From contig NZ_RQHT01000010.1 of assembly GCF_004770905.1 (NCBI RefSeq), positions 202,134 to 266,133 on the forward strand: a stretch of 64,000 nucleotides of DNA, written 5' to 3'. The position numbers and the translations under genes were made by a program. Shown here piece by piece: positions 8,373 to 16,188 of the stretch. This DNA comes from Leptospira bandrabouensis. Lineage in GTDB: Bacteria; Spirochaetota; Leptospiria; Leptospirales; Leptospiraceae. The notes beneath the pieces are model-generated. The model was not told the origin of the DNA and did no database searches. It worked only from the letters and a program-made list of their open reading frames with translations. How positions within the stretch are numbered: position 1 is the stretch's first letter; each line of letters starts with the position of its first letter.

Positions 8373-9832
8373 TTCTGGATTTGAAAACTTTGTTTTGCCT
8401 CTGCGTTTAGTTTTTGGATTTCTTCTTTTTTAAAGATCATTTCAAAACCATCATTTGTCACAAAATGGATGTAAGGTGAATCTGACTCTTTTACCAAATT
8501 TCGCAATTGGTCCAATGATTGGATTTGTACCCCATTCATTGTTTTTAAAATCATTTGGTTTGCCGTATGGTAGGCTTTGTTTCCGGAAAGGGGTAGTACT
8601 TGGGATAAAAATACAATTTTCCCTTCGTTGCTGTTCCTTTTAATCCGGTAAAAATCATTGAGAAAAAGAAGCTCTTTATTAACGCGATTTCTCCATTGGT
8701 TTCCATGTTCTGTTAGGTATTGTTCTGATAATTCTTGAAAGATCATTCCTGCTAACATAAGATATTTGGGGGTTTGGAATCTAGAATTCCCATAAGGAAT
8801 GCGGATAGCAGATTCCGGTAGCGGTTTTAAATCCATTTCGAGTGAAACTGGTTTTTTGTTTCTGAATACTTTTAATTTAATTTTTTTTCCAAAAAAAGAC
8901 TCGGTATCATTTACATTATGGAACAAATAAGATAGATTAAGTTTTCCAAACTTGGGATGCTCAAAATATCCTTTAGGGTCTATTTTAAAATTGGTCACTT
9001 CGAGTAAAATATCTTCTAATTGTAAAATTCCATCAGCTGATGATCCTGGATAGATCTCTGCTACTAAAACACCGAGGTCATCTTTTCTTAATCCATAATC
9101 ATTTCTTGAAGCACTATCGATCAGTGGTTTGAAACGAAAACCTTTGAATGGAATGGATTTACCTTCGATAAAATGTTTGATTGCAAAAGAAGGAATCACT
9201 CTACCCATATTATTTTCTTTAAATTGGTAAAGGATACCTTGCGGAATGCGGGCGGTTGCATCTACGACGAGTTCACCCACACCATCTAGTTTGTCTTCCG
9301 ATTGTACTTCGATGTAAGGAAGTTCTATATATCCACTAGAATAAGAATCCATATCCAAACGAATCATTCTTATTTTTTTCTCTTCCAAACCTCTTTGGTC
9401 TTTACTTTCCATCACAAGGCCATTCCCCGGTAAAAAAATTTCACTAGGGAAGGTAACTGCTTTGAGATCTTTTGCCGTATTGGGATCATTGAGTTTTAAA
9501 ATAGCAAGACCTAAATCAGGATCTAGTCGTTCTAATTCTGCAGTAAAGACTTTAAGAGTATCAGGTTTTTTAATTTCAATGTTTGTATAAAAATAAATCG
9601 CTTGGGCAGGGATTAAAACTTTATTCTCCCCGATATAAATGCCTGTGGATTGGCGGATCTCTGGATTTTTAAACCTCCAGGGTTGGATGAAATGGGGGTA
9701 TTGGACTGTTACTTTTACTTGAAGGATGGAGCTATCGGTTGGTGCAACGGGATTCGATTTTCCATGTAAAATTCCAGTAAAAAAGAGAAAAAATAGAAAA
9801 GTAAATGTAGATATTCGATTTATAAACAACAT
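8357..9832 (-). CDS. catalytically dead HtrA-like protein with PDZ-like domains
   Basis: 491 residues with a signal peptide (cleavage near G-K-S). The layout follows the HtrA-like protease encoded just upstream: a trypsin-like barrel, then PDZ-like regions around residues 230-330 and 400-460. The catalytic positions are lost: the T-N-A-H-V-V block reads I-P-A-Q-A-I (His to Gln), and no G-N-S-G-G occurs where expected (a V-V-D-A-T-A-R block stands there). D-P-D-L-G-L keeps the Asp. It starts 4 nt after the upstream gene, so the two are almost certainly co-transcribed. Likely periplasmic; perhaps a regulatory subunit or chaperone for the active protease. Domain assignment is firm, role inferred. 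Confidence 0.7.
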   Translation of the reverse strand: MLFINRISTFTFLFFLFFTGILHGKSNPVAPTDSSILQVKVTVQYPHFIQPWRFKNPEIRQSTGIYIGENKVLIPAQAIYFYTNIEIKKPDTLKVFTAELERLDPDLGLAILKLNDPNTAKDLKAVTFPSEIFLPGNGLVMESKDQRGLEEKKIRMIRLDMDSYSSGYIELPYIEVQSEDKLDGVGELVVDATARIPQGILYQFKENNMGRVIPSFAIKHFIEGKSIPFKGFRFKPLIDSASRNDYGLRKDDLGVLVAEIYPGSSADGILQLEDILLEVTNFKIDPKGYFEHPKFGKLNLSYLFHNVNDTESFFGKKIKLKVFRNKKPVSLEMDLKPLPESAIRIPYGNSRFQTPKYLMLAGMIFQELSEQYLTEHGNQWRNRVNKELLFLNDFYRIKRNSNEGKIVFLSQVLPLSGNKAYHTANQMILKTMNGVQIQSLDQLRNLVKESDSPYIHFVTNDGFEMIFKKEEIQKLNAEAKQSFQIQKDSNF

Positions 9833-9836
9833 TAGA

Positions 9837-11324
9837 TCAATTTCCTGTTAGGTGGTATAATTTTTTAATTTCAAGATCGGCACGTTCAGCTTCTTCTCGA
9901 TCCATAATCAAAGGCAATTGGATCCCATAAAATTGGATTCGTAAGGTTTTTTCTTTCGAAGATGCCACCATTTCTTTTAAGTGATTTAAGTTTTTAATCC
10001 TAACACCATTTAAAGATTCCACAACCATATTCAAATAAAAGTCGGAATTGGAATTGATCGGATGTGGTAACTTTCTATATAATACAACATCCTCTGATTG
10101 ACCATCGGAAAGAGTCGTGGCATCATAAAATCGATAAACTAGGAGACTCCCCCCTTGGGTTTGTCCATTTTTACTCCATGCTTCCAGTAAATCTCTATTG
10201 ACTGTTTGGATGACTAGGCCACCAAACACAAGATAGTCGTAATTGACTCCATATCGTGCTCTTTGGTTTTCCATTTGTGGCATTTTTTTTGCCGCAAATT
10301 TTACCTTCATCTTTTTTTTATCACGAATTAGATCAAACTGGATCTCTTCTCCCGCAAACTTATTATCCACAACTTCTAAAAAATCTATGGAATTTGATTC
10401 TAATAAATTTCCATTCCTTCCAATTTTACGTCCATCGATAGCGGTTAAATAATCCCTTGGTTTTAGATATCCATCCGCAGATCCTTGGTTTAATACCTTT
10501 GTAACAAATACACCTTCTTCTCCATTGGGGATTCCATAGAATTGTCTATGCGATTCAGAAAAAGAGGATTGTGTTTGGATTCCCAATTCAACATAACCGT
10601 GATAAATTCCATCTTCAATGTCTTTTAGAAAATGTTGGATTACCGCTGTTGGGATAATGTAACCAATATTTTCTCCTTTGGTGGATGCTTGGAAAGCGAC
10701 ACCCACTACCTTGCCATTCTGAAGGGCTGGGCCTCCGGAATTCCCTGGATTGATGGCAGCATCTACTTGTACAACCAAATGACTATCAATTTGGGAATGA
10801 GCATAGGTTGATTGTTCAATACGCGAAACAATTCCTCGGCTAACAGAGATTTTGTTCCCACCAATAGGGTAACCCACGATGTCTACAGGACTTGCAAGTT
10901 CTGGTAAAGTTCCCAGTTCTAAGTAATTGCTATCATTATAAAATTCTGGGTCAGAAACTTCCAGTAGCGCCAAATCACAATCATGCGCAATAAATAATAC
11001 TTTTAATTCGTACCACTCTGTTTGGTTGTTCCGTTGGGTCTCCATAAATTTGGCATTGGAAACCACATGGGCATTGGTAAGGATGCGGTTTTTGGAAATT
11101 AAAAAACCAGAGCCGGTCGATGCGGAAATCCCAGACGACATCCAAGGAGAGAAGGGATCTTTCGCTTGTGAAAACACTCGGATTTGAACTACAGATTTCC
11201 TGATTTCGTCAATGGATTGTCTGGATTCTTCGGCTTGCAGTGGGCTTAGGAATAAACTTATAAAAAATAAAATAGTACTCGCAAAGAGAGACGGGTAGTG
11301 GAAAATTTTTTTCTGTTTTTGCAT
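9837..11324 (-). CDS. HtrA/Deg-like trypsin-fold serine protease with PDZ domains
   Basis: 495 residues from the ATG at 11324 (ATG at 11342 is possible). A signal peptide ends around P-L-Q-A-E. The triad is visible: T-N-A-H86-V-V, D-C-D117-L-A-L, and N-P-G-N-S196-G-G-P. PDZ-like segments follow from about residue 240 (G-V-F-V-T-K-V-L, then D-Y-L-T-A-I-D-G) and near the C-terminus. This is a periplasmic quality-control protease in the DegP/DegS/HhoA sense. The next gene, 4 nt downstream, encodes an inactive paralogue. The start codon overlaps that of the divergent gene at 11323 within a CATG tetranucleotide. Confidence 0.85.
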   Translation of the reverse strand: MQKQKKIFHYPSLFASTILFFISLFLSPLQAEESRQSIDEIRKSVVQIRVFSQAKDPFSPWMSSGISASTGSGFLISKNRILTNAHVVSNAKFMETQRNNQTEWYELKVLFIAHDCDLALLEVSDPEFYNDSNYLELGTLPELASPVDIVGYPIGGNKISVSRGIVSRIEQSTYAHSQIDSHLVVQVDAAINPGNSGGPALQNGKVVGVAFQASTKGENIGYIIPTAVIQHFLKDIEDGIYHGYVELGIQTQSSFSESHRQFYGIPNGEEGVFVTKVLNQGSADGYLKPRDYLTAIDGRKIGRNGNLLESNSIDFLEVVDNKFAGEEIQFDLIRDKKKMKVKFAAKKMPQMENQRARYGVNYDYLVFGGLVIQTVNRDLLEAWSKNGQTQGGSLLVYRFYDATTLSDGQSEDVVLYRKLPHPINSNSDFYLNMVVESLNGVRIKNLNHLKEMVASSKEKTLRIQFYGIQLPLIMDREEAERADLEIKKLYHLTGN

Positions 11325-12450
11325 GAGTTTGTTTGAATCCATTATATTCGGAGTTACCGCCTTTTTTTCACTGATAGCCGGTATTGTCTCCTTTAGAAAG
11401 AATCCTCGGACCAGGATGAAAACAAGTTTTTCAGTTCTCGCAGCTTTTTTCTGTATCGGTGATTTGACAATTCTTGGCGACACTTTGTTCTTAGAAAACT
11501 CAATCTTAAACCAACCTCATACCATTTCTACCTATCTTGTATTTGAATCTTTTATTCTATTGTATTTTGGATTACAATTTCCCACATTTTTTCGTAACTT
11601 TCCTCGTTTGGTCGTTATTTGTTCCTTTGTTTTAGGAATGGGAATTATGTTATTATTTATCGATTTGGGGCTTCTAAACGAAGTATATCCAATGGCTAGT
11701 TTAATCTTATTAAAATACTATTATAACACTTATTATGTGTTGGCTTTTTTGGCATTCGCTTATTTAATCATTGCTAAACTCCAATACAATTTCCCCGCCA
11801 TACAAAAGTTTATGGAGTATATTTATTTTGCTACTTTTATCACTTGTGTATTTTTTATACTTCTTTGTTTTTTCCCAACCTGGATCCCTTTAACTACCAA
11901 GTATTTTTTACACTTTTTCCTATTCTTAAATTTGTTATTCCTTTCTTGTTTCGTGGTCTTTATGTTCCATTATTCGTTCACAGAAAATTATTTGACTCAT
12001 CCGTTTTCCTTTCTTTTTGAACGATCCAAAAAAATTTTTGAAGACCAAATTCTTGCGACAAGATCACATTCAAGACTCATCAAAGAAAAACTTTGGAGTT
12101 TGTATGACAAAAGGAATTGGCGCCAAATTATGGATAGTTTTTGGTTTCAGATTCTTGTGGATGAAACCTTAGACAATGCCTTAGAACACGGAGGCAAAAG
12201 AGAAGACGATATCATTACCGTTCATGTTTTTGAATCACGTCAATATATCGATGTTTATGTGATCGATAGCGGAAAAGGATTTAATCCACGGCATGTTCCC
12301 AGTCCCACGGAATCAGATAGGAAATTGATCACTGGGGGAAGGGGAATTCATATTTTAAAAAAATTATTTGTGGTAAGGTGGAATTTTCTAGGTAACGAGG
12401 TAAGTATTCGAGTGGATAAAACAAAGAGTTCTGATTGGAAGTCTACATAA
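11323..12450 (+). CDS. membrane protein with C-terminal RsbW-like ATP-binding domain
   Basis: 375 residues. Residues 1-225 hold about six membrane helices. The cytoplasmic C-terminus (about 245-375) is a GHKL ATPase: D-E-T-L-D-N-A-L-E-H-G is the N-box, D-S-G-K-G-F is G1, and G-G-R-G-I-H-I-L is G2. There is no phosphoacceptor His domain, and the short ATPase with N-A-x-E-H-G fits anti-sigma serine kinases (RsbW/SpoIIAB) or HATPase_c_2 rather than sensor kinases. It could phosphorylate an STAS partner in a partner-switch with the SpoIIE phosphatases at 40208 and 59858. An in-frame stop at 11296 leaves the ATG at 11323 as the only good start; it overlaps the divergent protease start. Confidence 0.7.
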   Translation: MSLFESIIFGVTAFFSLIAGIVSFRKNPRTRMKTSFSVLAAFFCIGDLTILGDTLFLENSILNQPHTISTYLVFESFILLYFGLQFPTFFRNFPRLVVICSFVLGMGIMLLFIDLGLLNEVYPMASLILLKYYYNTYYVLAFLAFAYLIIAKLQYNFPAIQKFMEYIYFATFITCVFFILLCFFPTWIPLTTKYFLHFFLFLNLLFLSCFVVFMFHYSFTENYLTHPFSFLFERSKKIFEDQILATRSHSRLIKEKLWSLYDKRNWRQIMDSFWFQILVDETLDNALEHGGKREDDIITVHVFESRQYIDVYVIDSGKGFNPRHVPSPTESDRKLITGGRGIHILKKLFVVRWNFLGNEVSIRVDKTKSSDWKST

Positions 12451-12469
12451 CCTAACCAAAACTCTTTGT
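12421..12469 (+). other. 10-bp inverted repeat around the stop of the RsbW-like gene
   Basis: ACAAAGAGTT at 12421-12430 and AACTCTTTGT at 12460-12469 are perfect complements separated by 29 nt and flank the stop codon. The loop is long for an intrinsic terminator and the following T-run is short (12481-12485). It may be a weak terminator or a transcript-stabilising stem. Confidence 0.3.
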
Positions 12470-12501
12470 AATGAATCATCTTTTTAGTTTACTTCGTTGA
12501 A

Positions 12502-13035
12502 TCAGTGTCCTTCAAATTCGCAAATCGAAAATACATCAATCCCATAAGTATCTTTAATTCGTTTCGCACCACCTAAGTCTGGCAAGTTGATGATGGTAGA
12601 ACATTCATGAATTACACCTTTTAGGTTTTGAATGAGTTTGATCGATGCTTCTAAAGTCCCACCTGTTGCAATTAAGTCATCCATAATCAAAACTCTATCA
12701 CCAGGACTAATCGCATCTGTATGAATTTCTACGTGGTCTACCCCGTACTCCAAAGCATAGGATTCAGAAATTGTGGTTCCTGGTAATTTTCCTTTTTTCC
12801 GAATCGGAACAAATCCTACCCCGAGTTGGAAGGCAAGGGCTGCACCGGGAATAAAACCCCTCGCATCAATGGCAGCGATTTTATTCAATTTAGCATTTTG
12901 GTATCGTTCTACAAACATTCCAATGGTGAGTTGGAAACCTTCTGGATCAATGAGAAGGGAAGTAATATCTCGAAAAAGAATTCCTGGTTTTGGGTAGTCG
13001 GGAATGGTACGAATCTTTGATTTAACAATGGACAT
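12502..13035 (-). CDS. apt: adenine phosphoribosyltransferase
   Basis: 177 residues from the ATG at 13035; a TTG at 13071 would sit in the upstream terminator and is unlikely. [17 protein letters not shown] is the APRT N-terminal signature, and [13 protein letters not shown] is the PRPP-binding loop. It makes AMP from adenine and PRPP in purine salvage, in the cytoplasm. The purine-permease-like gene at 14117 lies nearby on the same strand, but a terminator separates apt from the htpX run. Length and motifs are those of the normal family. Confidence 0.95.
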   Translation of the reverse strand: MSIVKSKIRTIPDYPKPGILFRDITSLLIDPEGFQLTIGMFVERYQNAKLNKIAAIDARGFIPGAALAFQLGVGFVPIRKKGKLPGTTISESYALEYGVDHVEIHTDAISPGDRVLIMDDLIATGGTLEASIKLIQNLKGVIHECSTIINLPDLGGAKRIKDTYGIDVFSICEFEGH

Positions 13036-13072
13036 AATAGGATGAAACCAAAGAAGACTAGGGCTTTGCAAT

Positions 13073-13101
13073 AAAAAAAGGCCGGCAAATTGCCGACCTT
13101 T
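13073..13101 (-). terminator. intrinsic terminator of the htpX run
   Basis: Read leftward, AAGGTCGGCA, loop ATT, TGCCGGCCTT form a 10-bp stem with one G-U pair, followed by a T-run (A's at 13073-13079 on the + strand). It lies 40 nt past the htpX stop and just before apt. Confidence 0.85.
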
Positions 13102-13140
13102 CCTTCAGAGATACCGTAAATACTGTATCTTTTGAAACTT

Positions 13141-14031
13141 TTATCTCATTTGTTTGAGAGCTAAGATTCTTTCCTCTAAAGCAGGGTGAGTTGCAAATAG
13201 GGAAAGGAACCCCCCTTTGTTGGAAGATATTTTAAGGGAAGCCAAAGCCTCTCCTCTTGGATCTTCTGGCATCTCCACCATTTGGCGAAGGGATTCTAAT
13301 GCAGAGATCATTGACTCTCTTCCCGCAAGTTTGGCTCCACCAGCATCAGCACGGAACTCTCTTTGGCGTGAGAAGTAAGCCACCGCCATCGAACCAAGAA
13401 TGGAGAATACAATGTCTAGTGCAATGGTAACAACAATTCTTACAATTTGTGCCATTTCTTCTTTCACTGCATTTGATGCGATGTAGGCAATGATACGAGA
13501 GAAGAACATGGCAAATGAGTTCACAACACCTTGGATGAGAGTGAGTGTCACCATGTCACCGTTGGCAACGTGTGACAATTCGTGTGCCAGTACACCTTCT
13601 AGTTCCTGCGCATTCATACGATTCAGAAGTCCCGAAGAAACAGCAACGAGTGCACTCGATTTACTTGGGCCTGTCGCAAACGCATTCACTTCTGGAGATT
13701 CGTAAATCCCTACTTCCGGCATAGGAAGGTGGGCTCTTTGTGCGAGTGATTGCACACGACGATATACATCCATCTCAGGAGCCGAAGCTTTTTTAGGATC
13801 GATGACTTTCACACCCATCGTCCATTTTGCCATCATTTTAGAAAGTAAAAGGGATATGAAAGATCCCGCCATACCCCACATTAAACAGAATACAATGAGC
13901 CTAGTTAAATCTAAACCATAGGCGCGGATACTAAATCCCATTGAACCAAGTAATGTGGTCACGATGGAGATAGTAGTCATAATCAATATATTAGTTAACA
14001 GGAAAAAACCGATTCGTTTGATCCAAGTCAT
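13141..14031 (-). CDS. htpX: membrane zinc metalloprotease HtpX
   Basis: 296 residues of the M48B family. Two membrane helices at the N-terminus (about 7-28 and 37-60) precede the catalytic V-L-A-H-E-L-S-H-V (HExxH). Two more hydrophobic segments follow, and a later E-F-R-A-D-A-G-G supplies the third zinc ligand. HtpX removes damaged inner-membrane proteins, with the active site facing the cytoplasm. Length matches the Escherichia coli enzyme. It is the last gene of a leftward run and ends at the intrinsic terminator at 13073. Confidence 0.95.
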   Translation of the reverse strand: MTWIKRIGFFLLTNILIMTTISIVTTLLGSMGFSIRAYGLDLTRLIVFCLMWGMAGSFISLLLSKMMAKWTMGVKVIDPKKASAPEMDVYRRVQSLAQRAHLPMPEVGIYESPEVNAFATGPSKSSALVAVSSGLLNRMNAQELEGVLAHELSHVANGDMVTLTLIQGVVNSFAMFFSRIIAYIASNAVKEEMAQIVRIVVTIALDIVFSILGSMAVAYFSRQREFRADAGGAKLAGRESMISALESLRQMVEMPEDPRGEALASLKISSNKGGFLSLFATHPALEERILALKQMR

Positions 14032-14116
14032 AGGAAATTGTTCTCCTTATGGTCCTTTGTAAGACCTACTCTTTAGACTGAAACAGTAATTGTTTCATCA
14101 AAAGATTACAAGCAAA

Positions 14117-15733
14117 TTAATGTTCTAATTTTCCTGCTTTTCCTTTTGCATCCAGGAACCAAACCAATAAAAATAAGGTCGTTAGGGATAAATAGGCAAT
14201 CGGAAAGTCAAAGTTTGCTAATTCTGTAAACCGGTTGAGAATGGCATTCCCTTGCAATTCGTAAGCATGGATCCAGCCGATCATAGAAAGGATTGCGGCA
14301 ATCGTTGCCCAAATGGCAGCTTTATTCCACTCTCTTTCTAAAACAAAAACTACCATCGCCGACCATATCATGGAAGTGATGAGAAATCCTTGTGACAAGG
14401 CAAGTACACCGCTTAACGCATAAGGAAGAAAAGTCAAATGAGGAGGAATGTCCGATAAAGAAAAATGGATGGTTTGTTTTACACCTAACTCTTGCAAGGT
14501 TGATTGTAATTTCCCATCTAAAAAGATAAAAACATTTTGGATGATAAGGACTGCCCAACCAGCAAAGGCTGGTAAAAGTCCCACTACTACAGCAGGAGAA
14601 TGGTGTTTGGGAATTGCTTGGAAAGCTTGGCTTGTGATCACAATTCCTATCCAGAGGACAATGGCCATTCCTGCCTCTATGGGAATGAGAGCTTGGATGA
14701 GTCCCATAAGTCCAAATAAACTTACGAAAGTCATAAATACGCCAGAAAGCATCGAATAACTATGTTTAGCTCCGAGTGCCTTCCAACCTGGGTGACCAAT
14801 ATAAATGGTTGTGGGGAATGGAGAACCAAAGGCAGTGCCCGCTAGTGTCCCAAGACCATTCACAAGTAATGAAGTCTTCGTATCAAAACTATCTCCTGAG
14901 GCTTCCGCTGATTCAATGTTTTGAAGAGAACCAATCACATTAAAAATTCCCATAGGAAGGATGACTGAAAAATAGGCTTTTATATTGGCGTAGGTTAGTG
15001 TATCGAGTAGGGGGCTTAGGGAAAGTTTTGGGAAATAAATCCCCAAAGTTTCTAATCCACTTTCGATGGCTCCCGGTTTGTAAATGGGATCTCCCCAAAA
15101 ACCAGAAAGGAAAGATAATAGGATTCCAATTAAAACGGAAAGTAATCCGCCGGGAATGCCAAATGGAAAACGTACCTTCCCAAAGTATTGTAATAAAATA
15201 ACACCTAGCGGAATAAAGGCGATGATCGGTCTTTCGAAGGTGCGAAGTAAAAAGTCCATCGAGATAAAAGTGATGGCGATTCCTGCTAAAGCAGAGAGTA
15301 ATGCTGCTCTAGGCGTATATTTACGAATTTTTGCAGCAACAAAAGAGCCAATGACTTCAATACAGCCAGAGATAAAGGAAACGAGTAGACCCGCTTTCCA
15401 AGCAGAGATATAATCACCTGTAGCTTGATAGGTGGGAAACATAACAAAAAACACAAAAGCAAAAAGGGAAACTGTATTGATTCCATAAGGAATTGCTGTA
15501 ACATCTGTTCGTTTCGTTTTTTGCCCTAATTTCCAAGCCTGCCATGCATAAAATACATTTCCAACGAGTAAGGAAACGGCAGCTCCCGGTAAAACTACAG
15601 AGGTAACAAAAATCAGGGGGAAACCACAAACTCCGATACAAAGGGCAGAAAGAACCAAAATTTGGATGAGGTTGTCTACCATGAGACCAAAAAAACCGTC
15701 GAGGTCTCCTCTAGTGATGGTAAAAAAATTCAT
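14117..15733 (-). CDS. NCS2-like purine/solute permease family protein
   Basis: 538 residues, strongly hydrophobic, about 12-14 helices. The early A-I-P-Y-G-I-N-T-V-S block and repeated glycine/proline-rich segments (F-G-I-P-G-G, G-S-P-F-P-T-T-I-Y-I-G-H-P-G) recall the nucleobase/ascorbate (NCS2) or AzgA-like transporters. The substrate cannot be read from the sequence; proximity to apt weakly hints at a purine. The start overlaps the end of the SspB-like gene by 4 nt. Located in the inner membrane. Confidence 0.65.
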   Translation of the reverse strand: MNFFTITRGDLDGFFGLMVDNLIQILVLSALCIGVCGFPLIFVTSVVLPGAAVSLLVGNVFYAWQAWKLGQKTKRTDVTAIPYGINTVSLFAFVFFVMFPTYQATGDYISAWKAGLLVSFISGCIEVIGSFVAAKIRKYTPRAALLSALAGIAITFISMDFLLRTFERPIIAFIPLGVILLQYFGKVRFPFGIPGGLLSVLIGILLSFLSGFWGDPIYKPGAIESGLETLGIYFPKLSLSPLLDTLTYANIKAYFSVILPMGIFNVIGSLQNIESAEASGDSFDTKTSLLVNGLGTLAGTAFGSPFPTTIYIGHPGWKALGAKHSYSMLSGVFMTFVSLFGLMGLIQALIPIEAGMAIVLWIGIVITSQAFQAIPKHHSPAVVVGLLPAFAGWAVLIIQNVFIFLDGKLQSTLQELGVKQTIHFSLSDIPPHLTFLPYALSGVLALSQGFLITSMIWSAMVVFVLEREWNKAAIWATIAAILSMIGWIHAYELQGNAILNRFTELANFDFPIAYLSLTTLFLLVWFLDAKGKAGKLEH

Positions 15734-16188
15734 TCGTTTCGTTTCCCTCCAAAATCAACACGTATTACATTCCCATCCCCTGTGATCTCAGGTTTTGTCA
15801 CTTTTGGTTTAGCATTGGATTCTTCTGCACCAGGTGCCACTTCCACTTGTAAAAATCTGAGTTGCGTTGCTGAATTTTGAAACTTGTCGTAAATTCGAAA
15901 TACAGCATCCCAAGGAATCACAGTAGGTTCCCAAGCCGATCCAAATTGAAGTTCTGCAAATAAATAATCAGGTTTGCTATCTAATACTTTTACCGCTTTG
16001 TCACCAAACACGAGTACGATGCCAGATTCTTTTTCTGCATTGAGTAAACCACGTTTTCCAATTTCTAATTTTGGATGAGGCATTACATGGATATAAAATA
16101 CTCCAAACCGTTCCCAATAAAGATTGAATAAATCTCGTTTAAACTCACGTAATGTTGTGATTTCTTCCTGCGTGAGGTTTTGGCTCAT
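15730..16188 (-). CDS. SspB-like ClpXP adaptor
   Basis: 152 residues. The pattern F-Y-I-H-V-M-P, then G-I-V-L-V-F-G, L-F-A-E-L-Q-F, V-I-P-W-D-A-V-F-R-I-Y follows the SspB fold: a short helix then beta strands that hold ssrA-tagged peptides. A flexible linker of about 30 residues leads to the tail V-I-R-V-D-F-G-G-K-R, comparable to the ClpX-docking tail of alphaproteobacterial SspB. If correct, it delivers ssrA-tagged proteins to ClpXP. It overlaps the upstream CapD-like gene and the downstream permease by 4 nt each. Similarity is by eye; another small beta-rich protein is possible. Confidence 0.55.
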   Translation of the reverse strand: MSQNLTQEEITTLREFKRDLFNLYWERFGVFYIHVMPHPKLEIGKRGLLNAEKESGIVLVFGDKAVKVLDSKPDYLFAELQFGSAWEPTVIPWDAVFRIYDKFQNSATQLRFLQVEVAPGAEESNAKPKVTKPEITGDGNVIRVDFGGKRNE

